The notes under the pieces: generated by a model | What the model saw: only the letters and a program-made list of their open reading frames with translations | Database searches by the model: none | What the model was told of the DNA's origin: nothing | NCBI GenBank assembly: GCA_964565935.1 | Contig: CAZMGW010000002.1 | Location: 1-64,000 of the forward strand | Length of the DNA: 64,000 nt | Source: JBAXAM01 sp964565935 | Lineage (GTDB): Bacteria > Pseudomonadota > Gammaproteobacteria > UBA9339 | Direction: 5' to 3' | Shown: piece after piece, positions 43,090 to 53,414 of the stretch | Layout: each line of letters begins with the position of its first letter | How positions within the stretch are numbered: position 1 is the first letter of the stretch | Made by a program: the position numbers and the translations under genes

Positions 43090-45378
43090 ATGCACCTTTG
43101 GATCATCACATTTTTTTTGAGTATCTGTACACTTTCATTTTGTGTTGAACTTCCTAGTTTGTATTGGCTATTAATACTTCCGCCAGCATTTTCCGCCAGA
43201 TTATTTGCCCCGCAGAAAATAAAAAAAATCACAACCCATGTTTTGGTGTTTGTGATTGGATTCTGCTGGGCGTTGATTTATACCCACTGGATTACTGCAT
43301 GGAGTTTGTCACCTGAGCTTGAGGGTAAAAGTTTACTTGTAACCGGGCATGTCGCCTCACTGCCAATCACCAAACCGCATCGTATTAGTTTTGAGTTTCA
43401 AACCGATACCATCGCTAACACAAAAAAATCTACCAAATTAAAGATTGGTTGGTACGATAAATCTCCGGATAAAAAAATAACCGCAGGAGATAAATGGCAA
43501 TTGTTAGTACGCCTTAAGCGTCCTCATGGCAAATCGAACCCTGGTGGTTTTGATTTGGAAAAATATTTATTAGTCCATCATATTCGTGCTACGGGTTCTA
43601 TTGTTGACAGCGATTTTAATAAACCTATTGAATCGCGTTGGTATCACTATCCGCTTACTCGATTGCGTCAATATTTGATTATGAAAATGCAGCAGGCTTT
43701 GCTGTCTGATTCGTTGACCCCGATAATTATAGCATTGGTAACAGGCGATGAAAGTGCAATTACCCCAAGCCAATGGGGGGTTATGCGCGACACAGGTACG
43801 AGTTATTTGGTTGCTATTTCCGGGCTCCATGTTGGTTTAGTTGCGAGTATCGTTTTAGTCTTTATGCAATTTTTATGGAGGCAATCCAAGCGATTGCCGT
43901 TGATTTTGCCGGCGCGTGAGGCTGGAGTTATTGCAGGTTTAGTTGTAGGTTTTATTTACGGAGCGGTTTCTGGTTTCTCCGTGCCAACGCAACGTGCTTT
44001 AGTTATGCTCGTTTCTTTTAGTTTAGCTACATTATTGCGGCGACATACGCAATTGTGGAATGCGTGGCTGTGGTCGATATTTTTGGTGTTAATAATTGAT
44101 CCGTTGGCAGAATTGACCATTGGTTTTTGGCTCTCTTTTACTGCTGTGGCGGCCATTCTTTATGCGTCGGGTTGGCGTACACATTTACGTAAGTTTTGGC
44201 GGATGCAATTGATAGTCACTGTTGCTTTATTGCCTCTGACGTTGTTGTTTTTTCAACAAATTTCTCTGGTAGCCATGGTGGCCAATTTAATTGCCATGCC
44301 AGCCGTGTGCTTGATAGTAGTGCCGATGAGTTTGCTTGGCGCGCTTAGTTTATTGGTTTCTAATTGTTTTGGTGGTTGGGTTTTATGGCTTAGTGCAAAA
44401 CTATTGCATCTCGTTTGGTGGTGGCTAACTTTGCTCTCTGAATTTCCTGGTTGCAGTTGGTATCATCCGATTTATAACTGGTGGATTTTGGTGGCAGCAG
44501 GGATTGGTGTTTTATTATTATTTGCGCCCCGCGGTTTTCCGACAAAATACTTGGGGGGCCTTTGGTTGTTGCCATTATTTTTTTATGCGCCTTCAAAGCC
44601 TAATTCCAATGAAGTTTGGTTTACATTGCTTGATGTGGGGCAGGGACTTGCGGTTGTGGTGCAAACTGCAAACCACGTTCTGCTTTATGACACTGGGCCG
44701 AAATTTCTTGAAAATGATGCGGGCATAACGACAGTCGTTCCTTATTTGCGGCTGCAAGGAATTAAGGCTATCGATGCAATGGTTGTTAGCCATATGGATG
44801 TTGATCATAGCGGTGGCGCAGAGTCTGTTTTAAAGGCATTGTCGGTTAAGAACCTTATCACAAGTGCTCCTGAAAAATTTGCTCCGGTTGTTGCCCAAAA
44901 GTGTGTTGCCGGACAAAATTGGCATTGGGATGGAATCGATTTTCAAATGCTGTCGCCACCCCAAAATGAACAATTAATTGGTAATGAGGCTTCTTGTGTA
45001 CTCAAAATTACACAAGCTACAAACAGTGTTTTATTGACCGGAGATATTGAGCGTGAGGCGGAGGGACTGTTAGTAGAAAATTATGGTACAAATCTGAAAA
45101 GCAATATTTTGATTGCGCCTCATCATGGCAGCGCTACATCTTCGACTTCTGCGTTAATTGATTTTGTTGCGCCAAAATATGTACTTTTTTCTACTGGTTA
45201 CAGAAATCGTTTCCATTTTCCCAATAAAAAAGTTGTGGCTCGATATGCAAAAATTGGCGCAGAATTGCTAAATACAGCCCAAGAAGGCGCAATTGCTTTT
45301 AAATTTAGTGATAAATCGGATATACTAAGCGCAATTTTATATCGAAGAAAAGAACGACATTTTTGGCAATCTGAATAA
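43090..45378 (+). CDS. comEC: ComEC/Rec2 DNA uptake channel
   Basis: Inner-membrane channel for single-stranded DNA entry during natural transformation. The 762 residues hold the OB-like DUF4131 region, the multi-helix competence domain (GTSYLVAISGLHVGLVAS), and a C-terminal metallo-beta-lactamase-like nuclease domain with SHMDVDHSGGAESV at about 567-580 and APHHGSATSS. With the minor pilin genes just upstream, this suggests a pilus-driven DNA uptake module. It precedes msbA by three bases, a common gammaproteobacterial order. Confidence 0.95.
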   Translation: MHLWIITFFLSICTLSFCVELPSLYWLLILPPAFSARLFAPQKIKKITTHVLVFVIGFCWALIYTHWITAWSLSPELEGKSLLVTGHVASLPITKPHRISFEFQTDTIANTKKSTKLKIGWYDKSPDKKITAGDKWQLLVRLKRPHGKSNPGGFDLEKYLLVHHIRATGSIVDSDFNKPIESRWYHYPLTRLRQYLIMKMQQALLSDSLTPIIIALVTGDESAITPSQWGVMRDTGTSYLVAISGLHVGLVASIVLVFMQFLWRQSKRLPLILPAREAGVIAGLVVGFIYGAVSGFSVPTQRALVMLVSFSLATLLRRHTQLWNAWLWSIFLVLIIDPLAELTIGFWLSFTAVAAILYASGWRTHLRKFWRMQLIVTVALLPLTLLFFQQISLVAMVANLIAMPAVCLIVVPMSLLGALSLLVSNCFGGWVLWLSAKLLHLVWWWLTLLSEFPGCSWYHPIYNWWILVAAGIGVLLLFAPRGFPTKYLGGLWLLPLFFYAPSKPNSNEVWFTLLDVGQGLAVVVQTANHVLLYDTGPKFLENDAGITTVVPYLRLQGIKAIDAMVVSHMDVDHSGGAESVLKALSVKNLITSAPEKFAPVVAQKCVAGQNWHWDGIDFQMLSPPQNEQLIGNEASCVLKITQATNSVLLTGDIEREAEGLLVENYGTNLKSNILIAPHHGSATSSTSALIDFVAPKYVLFSTGYRNRFHFPNKKVVARYAKIGAELLNTAQEGAIAFKFSDKSDILSAILYRRKERHFWQSE

Positions 45379-45381
45379 ATT

Positions 45382-47151
45382 ATGAGTAAAAAACCCGCAA
45401 AACCCATCGATCTTTACACCAGTTGGTCTGTTTATTTCAGGCTTTTAAAATCAGCTGCCCCATACTGGTTATTTTTTGTGATTGGCATTGCTGGTACGGT
45501 TTTGGCGGCTGGAACTGATGCCACAATCACTTGGGCCGTGAAGCCATTTATGGACAATTGGGATCTGGTGGTTCACCGCGAACAGTGGTGGTTTAGTTGG
45601 TTGCCTATAATTATTGTTGGCGTGCTGCTTTTGCGAGGGGCGGCTCATTTCCTATCAAATTATTATTTAACTTGCGTTGGGCGTAATATTGTACGCGACT
45701 TTCGTCAGCGTATTTTTGCTCATTTAATGCATTTGCCCTCTGGTTACTACGATAAAGAATCTTCGGGTAAATTGTTATCAACTTTAATTTATAATACTGA
45801 GCAAGTAGCAGGTGCTTCTACTGAGGCGTTGTTAACAATTGCCCAGGAAGGGATGTTGTTGATTGGTCTACTTATTGTAATGTTTAATCTTAGTTGGCAA
45901 CTGTCTTTAATATTTATTGCTACGGCACCGATAGTTTCTGTCATCGTGCGTTATACTTCTAAACGCTTGCGTCTTTTAAGTACTAACGTACAAAAAAGCA
46001 TGGGCGATATTACTCATACGGCAGAAGAAGGAATTGAAAATTATAAAGTGGTGCGTGTGTTTGGTGGGGAAGAGTATGAAAAACAAAAGTTTTTTGCCGT
46101 AACCAACCAAAACCGACAACGTGAAATGAAGGTGGTTGCAACTAGTTCTATTGGCACTTCTTTAACTCAAATTATTACCGCCATTCCAATTGCTATAATT
46201 GTGTTTTTTGCTATCAACCCTTCAGCTCATATAACTTTGGGCAGTTTTGGTGCTTTTATTGTTGCCACTTTAGGGTTGCTCACGCCACTGCGTCGACTTA
46301 CAAAGATTAACACCGAGATTCAAAAAGGCGTTGCTGGAGCGCATAGCATTTTTGCTCTTCTTGATGAGGCGTGTGAAAAAGACATGGGAACACAAAGTAT
46401 TTCGCGCAGCTTGGGGAGTGTTGAGTACAGAAGTGTTAACTTTTATTATCCAAATACGAAGAAACCGATTTTACATGACATTAGCTTTAAAGTTGAACCG
46501 GGTCAAAATATTGCTTTGGTCGGGCGCTCAGGAAGTGGTAAATCAACGTTGGTTAGTTTGTTGCCGCGTTTTTACGATGTTGCTGTTGGGGAGATTTTGA
46601 TTGATGGTGTGAATATTCAAAACTATAAATTACTTGATTTGCGTAAACAACTTTCAGTGGTCTCGCAACATTTAACATTATTTAATGACACAATTGCTCG
46701 CAATATAGCGTACGGTTCACTTCAAGATGCAACAGATGCTAAGATTTTGCAGGTAGCTGAAGCAGCGCATATTCTAGAATTCATAAAAGGCTTGCCTGAT
46801 GGCTTAAATACCATGATTGGCGAGAATGGTTTATTGTTGTCAGGAGGACAGCGCCAGCGAATTGCAATTGCCCGTGCTTTGTTAAAAGATGCTCCGATTT
46901 TAATTTTAGACGAAGCGACTTCCGCGCTTGATACTGAATCTGAACGTCACATTCAAGCGGCGCTTGAGGTGTTAATGAAAAAGCGTACCACATTGGTTAT
47001 TGCTCATCGCTTATCAACCGTTGAGCGCGCTGATAGGATTATAGTGCTTGATCATGGGCGAATTATTGAAACGGGCACTCATGGTGAGCTTTTAACGCTC
47101 AACGGGCAATATGCTAAGTTGTATAACCTGCAGTTTAAGGAAAATAATTAG
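45382..47151 (+). CDS. msbA: lipid A/phospholipid flippase MsbA
   Basis: ABC exporter that flips lipid A-core across the inner membrane. The 589-residue half-transporter has six N-terminal helices and an ATPase domain with Walker A GRSGSGKSTL at about 377, signature LSGGQRQRIAIARAL and Walker B LILDEATSALD. It overlaps the lpxK start by one base, and this close link with lpxK is typical for MsbA. Confidence 0.95.
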   Translation: MSKKPAKPIDLYTSWSVYFRLLKSAAPYWLFFVIGIAGTVLAAGTDATITWAVKPFMDNWDLVVHREQWWFSWLPIIIVGVLLLRGAAHFLSNYYLTCVGRNIVRDFRQRIFAHLMHLPSGYYDKESSGKLLSTLIYNTEQVAGASTEALLTIAQEGMLLIGLLIVMFNLSWQLSLIFIATAPIVSVIVRYTSKRLRLLSTNVQKSMGDITHTAEEGIENYKVVRVFGGEEYEKQKFFAVTNQNRQREMKVVATSSIGTSLTQIITAIPIAIIVFFAINPSAHITLGSFGAFIVATLGLLTPLRRLTKINTEIQKGVAGAHSIFALLDEACEKDMGTQSISRSLGSVEYRSVNFYYPNTKKPILHDISFKVEPGQNIALVGRSGSGKSTLVSLLPRFYDVAVGEILIDGVNIQNYKLLDLRKQLSVVSQHLTLFNDTIARNIAYGSLQDATDAKILQVAEAAHILEFIKGLPDGLNTMIGENGLLLSGGQRQRIAIARALLKDAPILILDEATSALDTESERHIQAALEVLMKKRTTLVIAHRLSTVERADRIIVLDHGRIIETGTHGELLTLNGQYAKLYNLQFKENN

Positions 47152-48143
47152 TGTTGTTTAAACTTGTACCTCCTAAATTTTGGTATCAAAGAAATATTGT
47201 TAGTTATGCTTTGCTGCCTTTTAGTTTTGTTTATCGTGGGATTGTTGTTTTACGCAAACTTTATTATCAATTTTTTCCAGGTCCCAAAATTCCTATCCCC
47301 GTAATAGTTGTTGGTAATATTACCGTTGGTGGCACAGGGAAAACCCCACTCGTTATTTATTTAGCAGAGCTTTTGAAAAGCAATGGTTATGTGCCTGGAA
47401 TTGTAAGCCGGGGTTATGGCGGGCAAAGCAATAATTATCCCTTATTGGTTATTCCAGAAAGCAAGGTAGAGGAGGCTGGTGACGAAGCGTTATTGATTGC
47501 GCGTCGTACAAAATGTACAGTTGTTGTGGATCCCAATAGGGTTGCAGCGGCTAAAGAGGCGCTTTTAAAGGGGCGCTGTAATGTTATTATTAGCGACGAT
47601 GGTTTACAGCACTATGCTTTGCAGCGAGATGTTGAAATAGTGGTGGTTGATGCTGAACTTGGGTTTGGTAATGGTTTTTGCTTGCCAGCTGGGCCGCTCC
47701 GTGAGCCCCCAGAAAGATTACAATATGTTGATTTTATAGTAAAAAATTACAATATGGGTCTGGCTGATGATGAATATGGAATGGCTTTAGAGCCGGTTAT
47801 TTTTTATAATTTAACAAATCCAACGATTACTAAAAAAATCGATGAGTTTAAAGGCCAAACCGTCCATGCTTTTGCTGGAATTGGTAATCCTAATAAGTTT
47901 TTCCAAACTTTGCGCCAATTGGGTTTAAATGTAGTTGAGCATCCATTACCAGACCACTATGATTTTCAATCGGTTGATGATTCATTTGTGGGGGCAACTA
48001 TAGTAGTTATGACAGAAAAAGATGCGGTTAAATGCCTTGGAATTGCTCGCGAAAATTTCTGGTGCTTAAAAGTTGAAGCAAAACTAAGCAATAAGCTTAA
48101 TGCACGCATATTAGAGGCAATTACAGATCATTCAACCAACTAA
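47151..48143 (+). CDS. lpxK: tetraacyldisaccharide 4'-kinase
   Basis: Phosphorylates the 4' position of the lipid A disaccharide at the inner membrane. The 330 residues have a P-loop GNITVGGTGKTPLV at about 57-70, followed by VSRGYGG, and DDGLQHYAL, which bears the catalytic Asp and His. The start is GTG, overlapping the msbA stop. kdsB or other usual downstream partners are absent. Confidence 0.95.
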   Translation: MLFKLVPPKFWYQRNIVSYALLPFSFVYRGIVVLRKLYYQFFPGPKIPIPVIVVGNITVGGTGKTPLVIYLAELLKSNGYVPGIVSRGYGGQSNNYPLLVIPESKVEEAGDEALLIARRTKCTVVVDPNRVAAAKEALLKGRCNVIISDDGLQHYALQRDVEIVVVDAELGFGNGFCLPAGPLREPPERLQYVDFIVKNYNMGLADDEYGMALEPVIFYNLTNPTITKKIDEFKGQTVHAFAGIGNPNKFFQTLRQLGLNVVEHPLPDHYDFQSVDDSFVGATIVVMTEKDAVKCLGIARENFWCLKVEAKLSNKLNARILEAITDHSTN

Positions 48144-48175
48144 TTTTCAAGATTTATTTTATAGTTTATAAACAC

Positions 48176-48760
48176 TTAGAAGCTTATTTTGTTTTCTGTT
48201 CCTGCTCGCAGTCTTTGAATGTTGTCCCTGTGCCGCCAAATTAGCATTGCAGATATCATTAGAGATGGTATTAGATACCCAATGTTTGCAAAAAACAGCA
48301 TAAAGATCGGAGCTGAAATTGCTGCAACAAGCGCAGCAAGCGATGAATAACGGAAGGTAACTGCCACCAAAATCCAAGATATAATTATGGCAATGCCAGC
48401 AACTGGCGATAACGCTAAGAATGAACCTAAGGCTGTTGCTACACCCTTACCGCCTTGAAATTTAAAAAACACTGGGTAGAGATGTCCCAAAAACGCGGCC
48501 ATAGCGATTAACCCCAAAAAGACTCCGCCAATACCGATCAAATGACCAATTAAAACTGGTATGAACCCTTTTAGCATATCACCAGCTAAAGTTATAAAAG
48601 CTGGGGTTTTTCCGCCGATGCGCAATACATTGGTTGTGCCCGGGTTCATTGAACCTTGAGTGCGTGGATCTGGTAAATTAAGAAACTTACAAACAATGAT
48701 AGCGCTTGATAATGAACCAATAAGATAAGCAATGACGCAAAATACAATTACTGTTATCAT
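48176..48760 (-). CDS. plsY: glycerol-3-phosphate acyltransferase PlsY
   Basis: Membrane enzyme that transfers an acyl group from acyl phosphate to glycerol-3-phosphate, the first step of phospholipid synthesis. The 194-residue, five-helix protein shows the conserved loops GSLSSAIIV, RTQGSMNPGTTNVLRIGG, and FKGGKGVAT-like FQGGKGVATALG. It converges with lpxK and is divergent from orn. Confidence 0.95.
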   Translation of the reverse strand: MITVIVFCVIAYLIGSLSSAIIVCKFLNLPDPRTQGSMNPGTTNVLRIGGKTPAFITLAGDMLKGFIPVLIGHLIGIGGVFLGLIAMAAFLGHLYPVFFKFQGGKGVATALGSFLALSPVAGIAIIISWILVAVTFRYSSLAALVAAISAPIFMLFFANIGYLIPSLMISAMLIWRHRDNIQRLRAGTENKISF

Positions 48761-48844
48761 AACCCCCCCTGGGTAAATTTTTATAATAAAATTTTACGCC
48801 GATTAAAATAGCGTGCAAGTGATTATTTTAAGGCTAGGTATTAT

Positions 48845-49390
48845 ATGCATTCAAACAATTTAATTTGGTTAGATTTGGAGATGACCGGTCTCGATCCAGA
48901 TGCTGACTGTATTTTAGAAATCGCTACTATTGTAACGGACAAACACTTAAATGTTATTGCAGAAGGACCAGTGCTAGCAATTCATCACGCTGATTCGGTA
49001 TTAGCCAAAATGGATGATTGGTGCACTAAACAGCACGGCAGTTCAGGTTTAACTGAAAGGGTTAAAAAGAGTAAGATTAGTGTGGCCAAAGCGGAAAAAT
49101 TAACTTTAGAGTTTCTGCACAAGCATGTTGCTATCGGAAAATCACCAATGTGTGGTAATTCTATCTGTCAGGATCGACGTTTTTTGTATCGCTATATGCC
49201 TGAATTAGAAAAATTTTTCCATTACCGTAATTTTGACGTTAGTGTTTTAAAAATTATCGCCAAACGCTGGTATCCGGAAATTGCCAAGGGGTTTCGTAAA
49301 AAAACCAAACATCAGGCTTTAAGTGACGTATACGATTCGATTGAAGAAATGCAGTATTACATTAAACACCTGATGGTGCCGATGCCGTAG
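48845..49390 (+). CDS. orn: oligoribonuclease
   Basis: DEDDh 3'-5' exonuclease that degrades short RNAs and pGpG. The 181 residues begin with the DxE motif WLDLEMTGLDPD, have CGNSICQDRRFL for the second acidic motif and HQALSDVYDSIEE for the HxxxxD motif. This matches E. coli Orn in length (181). A bidirectional terminator lies 86 bases downstream. Confidence 0.97.
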   Translation: MHSNNLIWLDLEMTGLDPDADCILEIATIVTDKHLNVIAEGPVLAIHHADSVLAKMDDWCTKQHGSSGLTERVKKSKISVAKAEKLTLEFLHKHVAIGKSPMCGNSICQDRRFLYRYMPELEKFFHYRNFDVSVLKIIAKRWYPEIAKGFRKKTKHQALSDVYDSIEEMQYYIKHLMVPMP

Positions 49391-49476
49391 AAAGTTTTTC
49401 AGAGTCAATAGACTCTCGGAAATCAAGAAGAGGGAGGAAACTGAAGGCGTTATAAAATGTTAGGACAAAAAAAAGC

Positions 49477-49506
49477 CCATGTTTTTTATGACACGGGCTT
49501 TTTTAG
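49477..49506 (-). terminator. terminator shared by the cold-shock gene and orn
   Basis: GCCCATGT and ACACGGGC around an 8-base loop, flanked by A and T runs of six to eight. On the minus strand the single mismatch becomes a G-U pair, so the stem is best suited to end the cold-shock transcript; it may also end orn. Confidence 0.85.
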
Positions 49507-49516
49507 TTTAAGCTTT

Positions 49517-49729
49517 TTATTCAATTGCTAGTACATCTTCAGCTTGAGGGCCTTTTGGTCCCGGCTTAACCGTAAACTCAACTTTTTGTCCTTCATTCAA
49601 AGAACGATAGCCATCTCCGCGAATTGCACGATAGTGAACAAAAACATCTTCTCCACCTTCCACTTGAACAAAACCATAACCTTTGGCGGCATTAAACCAT
49701 TTAACAACGCCTGTAACACGATCTGCCAT
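49517..49729 (-). CDS. cold-shock family protein
   Basis: A 70-residue RNA-binding protein of the CspA family. MADRVTGVVKWFNAAKGYGF holds RNP1-like KGYGFV and the second motif VFVHYRAI. The family's usual VFVH(F/Y)SAI reads with Arg here. The reading frame extends back to 49825, but ATG 49729 is preceded by AAAGG and gives the standard N-terminus. The 5' leader carries a palindrome (49768-49786), which may relate to temperature control of the mRNA. Confidence 0.93.
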   Translation of the reverse strand: MADRVTGVVKWFNAAKGYGFVQVEGGEDVFVHYRAIRGDGYRSLNEGQKVEFTVKPGPKGPQAEDVLAIE

Positions 49730-49767
49730 AAATATAACCTTTATATAAAATTTAAAAAAGTAAACCT

Positions 49768-49786
49768 GCACAATAAAATATTGCAC
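49768..49786 (-). promoter_or_regulatory. hairpin in the cold-shock gene leader
   Basis: Inverted repeat CAATA-AAA-TATTG flanked by TGC/GCA, about 40 bases upstream of the start codon and in the 5' leader of the transcript. Long structured leaders are typical of cold-shock mRNAs; a regulatory role is inference. Confidence 0.4.
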
Positions 49787-49929
49787 GGGTAGAATGATAT
49801 CATAGTTAATAATTAAATGAAACAATATTTCGTATGCGATTGTAGGGGGTGGGTAACGAGACTAAAGAGCTTTTTTGTCTTTAAGCCAGTCGCTATCATG
49901 TTATCAATTAGTACTTTATAATTATTTTT

Positions 49930-52104
49930 ATGGAAAACCAAAATATCACCATTTGGTTGCAAAAGATCGCTGCAGAATTTCAGCCAGATGACTATAAGGT
50001 TCTGCAACAGGCTATTTCACTCGCGCAACTGGCTGGGGAGGGTGGCGCTACCTCGTCAGGACAGTCCTATTTTGCCCAAGGGTTGGCTATTGCAGAAATA
50101 TTACATAATTTGCATCTTGATAGAGATACAATTGTTGCCGCTATTTTGTATAGCAGTGTTCAATATGGGGGGCTGGATCTTGAAGATGTAAGTGAGCATT
50201 TTGGGGATCGCGTTGCTAAATTGGTTCATGGTACCCAGCAAATGGTTGGGATCACCGATCTTTATCAGGGGGTCATTGGTAGTGTTCACTATAACCATAC
50301 CGTAGATAATTTGCGTAAAATGATGCTTGCGATGGTGGATGATATTCGAGTGGTATTGATTAAATTAGCAGAGCAGCTTTGTATTTTGCGTAGCGCCACT
50401 CTTCTAAACGAGTCAGCACGCAAGCAACTGGCCGCTGAGACCATGGCGATTTATGCGCCGCTTACCAATCGCTTGGGTATCGCGCAAATCAAATGGGAGT
50501 TAGAAGATCTTGCCTTTGGATATTTAGAGCCGGAAAAATATGCTCAAATTGTTGAAGCATTAGAGCAGCATTTTCCTGAGCGTAACCAGCACATAAAAGA
50601 GGTTGTTGCTGCGATACAAAATGTGTTAACTAAGGCTCAAATCAAGGATTTTCAGGCAACGGGTCGGGTGAAACATATTTACAGCATTTATCGCAAAATG
50701 AATCGTAAAAAAACAGGCCTTGAAGGAGTTTATGATGTTAGCGCCGTTCGCATCTTTGTGCCAACAATAGCCGATTGTTATGCGGCTTTAAGTCATGTTC
50801 ATGAGGCCTGGCAATACCTACCAGACGAGTTTGATGATTATGTTGCTTCACCCAAAGTTAACGGTTACCGGTCAGTTCATACTGCCGTGTATGGGCCAAC
50901 AAATCGTATCATCGAAATTCAGATTCGCACCTATGATATGCATCGTGAGGCAGAGCTTGGCATAGCCGCTCACTGGGTATACAAAGAGGGAAAGCATCAG
51001 TCCGTTGGTTATGAAACAAAAATTGCTTGGTTGCGCCAAGTAATGGATTGGCAACAAGAAGTGGCTAAATCAGAAGAAGCGATTATGAGCATACGTCAAA
51101 TGTTTAATGATCGCGTATACGTTTTTACACCCCAAGGAGATATTTTTGATTTGCCACAAGGAGCAACACCCGTTGATTTTGCTTATAATGTGCATAGTGA
51201 TCTTGGCCATCGATGTTGTGGCGCTAAAATCAATGGCAACATCGTGTCGCTAACTTATAAGCTTAAAATGGGCGATCGCATTGAAATATTAAAATCTAAA
51301 GATGGTCACCCAAGTCGTGATTGGCTCACTCCAAGCCTGGGGTTTTTGCACACTTCGCGTGCGCGGGCAAAGGTTTTGCATTGGTTTAAAAAGCAAAGCC
51401 AGGAGGGAAGCGTTTCTCAAGGCGAGGAGTTGCTTAACAAAGAAATGCAGCGTTTAGGTTTGAAAAAAATTGATATTGAAGCGGCAGCTGACAGATTAAA
51501 TTTAAAAACCAGTGCTGATTTATTGGCAGCACTGGGGAGCGGTAGTCTTAAATTTAGCAGCATTTTGAATACATTGGCAATAGAGTTAGAGCAACCGATA
51601 GAAAAAACCACCATAGCGTCTATGCTGCAATCGCGAGCTAGCAAAGAACGGTCGGTTTCAGATATAAATATTCATGGCATGACTAATTTATTAAAGCGGA
51701 TTGCTAATTGTTGTAAACCTATTCCAGGGGAAAAAATTATGGGGTATATAACGCAAGGGCAGGGGATTTCTATCCACCGTTCGGATTGCGTCAATGCGTT
51801 GCGTGCTAAAAATATTTATCCCGAACGTTTTATTGCAGTATTGTGGGGTAGTGAAACAAAAAAACATTACCCTGTCGGTATAATAATTAATGCCTTTGAT
51901 CGTCATGGATTAGTGCGTGATATTACGGATATTTTGGTGGCTGAAGATATTGCGGTTGTTGGACTCAATTTTGAAGTTGATAAGAAAGACTGTACGGCTA
52001 AAATAAAAATGACTATCGAAATCTCTAGTCTTAAATCTTTAAGCTGGGTGCTAAATCAAATAAATCAATTGCCAAATATTATTGAAGTAAGGCGTATTGA
52101 TTGA
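49930..52104 (+). CDS. relA: (p)ppGpp synthetase RelA
   Basis: Ribosome-associated stringent-response synthetase making (p)ppGpp. The 724 residues are arranged as a degenerate HD domain (AAILYSSVQYGG where SpoT would have AALLHDVIED), a synthetase domain with KVNGYRSVHTAV, then TGS (VYVFTPQGDIFDLP), the CCKPIPG zinc-finger region, and a C-terminal ACT domain. The acidic EFDD (ExDD) motif in the synthetase and the lost HD catalytic residues mark it as monofunctional RelA and not SpoT. A separate SpoT is expected elsewhere. No recognisable neighbour operon is seen. Confidence 0.93.
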   Translation: MENQNITIWLQKIAAEFQPDDYKVLQQAISLAQLAGEGGATSSGQSYFAQGLAIAEILHNLHLDRDTIVAAILYSSVQYGGLDLEDVSEHFGDRVAKLVHGTQQMVGITDLYQGVIGSVHYNHTVDNLRKMMLAMVDDIRVVLIKLAEQLCILRSATLLNESARKQLAAETMAIYAPLTNRLGIAQIKWELEDLAFGYLEPEKYAQIVEALEQHFPERNQHIKEVVAAIQNVLTKAQIKDFQATGRVKHIYSIYRKMNRKKTGLEGVYDVSAVRIFVPTIADCYAALSHVHEAWQYLPDEFDDYVASPKVNGYRSVHTAVYGPTNRIIEIQIRTYDMHREAELGIAAHWVYKEGKHQSVGYETKIAWLRQVMDWQQEVAKSEEAIMSIRQMFNDRVYVFTPQGDIFDLPQGATPVDFAYNVHSDLGHRCCGAKINGNIVSLTYKLKMGDRIEILKSKDGHPSRDWLTPSLGFLHTSRARAKVLHWFKKQSQEGSVSQGEELLNKEMQRLGLKKIDIEAAADRLNLKTSADLLAALGSGSLKFSSILNTLAIELEQPIEKTTIASMLQSRASKERSVSDINIHGMTNLLKRIANCCKPIPGEKIMGYITQGQGISIHRSDCVNALRAKNIYPERFIAVLWGSETKKHYPVGIIINAFDRHGLVRDITDILVAEDIAVVGLNFEVDKKDCTAKIKMTIEISSLKSLSWVLNQINQLPNIIEVRRID

Positions 52105-52119
52105 TTTGAGTCTTCGCAA

Positions 52120-53391
52120 TTATCTTAAAAGTTTTTGGACAGATTGGCTGATGTTATCTGCCGCGATTTTAGCTTCTTCAATACTGCAGGTACCTACCGA
52201 AAGTCTAAACCATGGAAAATCTTCTTCCATCCCAAAAAAATAGAACGGTACCAATGCGACTTTTGCATCTTCTAACATATATGTGGTGATATCGTCTACG
52301 GTTTCGAGGGTTTTATTGTCTTGGGTTTTTGCGCCAATTAAGTCTAACTTTACGGATAAATAAAGAGCTCCCTGTGGCTTGATGGTATCTACTTTATATC
52401 CAGCATTTTTAAGTTTTTGGATCGCATTATAAAAAATATTTAACCTAGCAAGAATCTTGTTTTTAAAGTCACCTAAAAAGTTAGCAACCTCATCATGCTT
52501 TTGCAGGTATCTGGCAGTGCCAATTTGTTCAGGTTTGGGAGCCCAAGCGCCTATATGAGCAAGCATGGAACGCATTTGATCCATTATGACTTTCGGTCCA
52601 AACGCCCATCCCAATCTTACCCCGGTTGCGGCAAAGCACTTCGATATGCCATCAATAAACACTACATAGTTGCGAATTTCTGGGTTAAGCACAATTGGGT
52701 TGCTAAACTTGGTTTCATTATATGTGAGCAACCAATAAATGATATCGAAAAAAACGTATAGGGGTTTTTGGTTATGTTTGGCTCTTATCTTATTTTCAGC
52801 AACGATCAAATCGAAAATTTCTTTTAACACATGTGGGCTAAGCGCTGTTCCGCTGGGGTTAAGTGGGGAATTGATGGTGATGAGTACAGCTTCTTTTAAA
52901 TGGGGTTTTAATTCCTCGGGGGTTGGCATGAAATTGTTTTCTGGTTTAGTTGATATAACGATAGGCACAGCCCCTGCAAGATGAATAAAATATTGATTGT
53001 TCCAAGTTGGAACGGTATAAATTATCTTTTCTCCCGGGTCAACCAATGCTTTAAATAAAAGATAAATTAATGGTCGAGCGCCGCTAGTGACTACAATCTC
53101 ATCTGGGTCATAGTCAAATCCCCCAAATAATTCTAGATGCTTAGCAATAGCAAGGCGTAGTTGTTTCATGCCGCCAACAAACGGGTAGTTGGTATGTTTT
53201 TCTTGATATGCTTTTATTATTTCAGCTTCAAGTCCAGGGGGGATAGAAAATTGTTGGGGTGAGAAATCTCCGAGAGTGAAATTAAAAACCTTTTCCCCTT
53301 GTTGAATTTTTTCTTCGACTTTTTCGGAGAGTTTGCTTATAGAGCGGGATGTCAACCCTTCAGCAAGCTTTGATAGTTTAAGGTTTTTCAT
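52120..53391 (-). CDS. class I PLP-dependent aminotransferase
   Basis: Fold-type I aminotransferase, 423 residues. ITINSPLNPSGTALS holds the conserved NP segment, and the PLP lysine is in FIDGISKCFAATGVRLGWAF. The tail includes FRLSVGT for substrate carboxylate binding. It resembles aspartate/tyrosine-type enzymes; the acceptor cannot be fixed from the sequence. It converges with relA (15 bases apart) and follows yajQ on the same strand. Confidence 0.88.
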   Translation of the reverse strand: MKNLKLSKLAEGLTSRSISKLSEKVEEKIQQGEKVFNFTLGDFSPQQFSIPPGLEAEIIKAYQEKHTNYPFVGGMKQLRLAIAKHLELFGGFDYDPDEIVVTSGARPLIYLLFKALVDPGEKIIYTVPTWNNQYFIHLAGAVPIVISTKPENNFMPTPEELKPHLKEAVLITINSPLNPSGTALSPHVLKEIFDLIVAENKIRAKHNQKPLYVFFDIIYWLLTYNETKFSNPIVLNPEIRNYVVFIDGISKCFAATGVRLGWAFGPKVIMDQMRSMLAHIGAWAPKPEQIGTARYLQKHDEVANFLGDFKNKILARLNIFYNAIQKLKNAGYKVDTIKPQGALYLSVKLDLIGAKTQDNKTLETVDDITTYMLEDAKVALVPFYFFGMEEDFPWFRLSVGTCSIEEAKIAADNISQSVQKLLR

Positions 53392-53414
53392 GCACCGTGC
53401 CTTTTTTAGATTTT

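Noticed and set aside
49930..52104. SpoT-type bifunctional hydrolase/synthetase
   Set aside because: The HD catalytic residues are replaced (SSVQYGG in place of HDVIED) and the synthetase has the ExDD motif of RelA.
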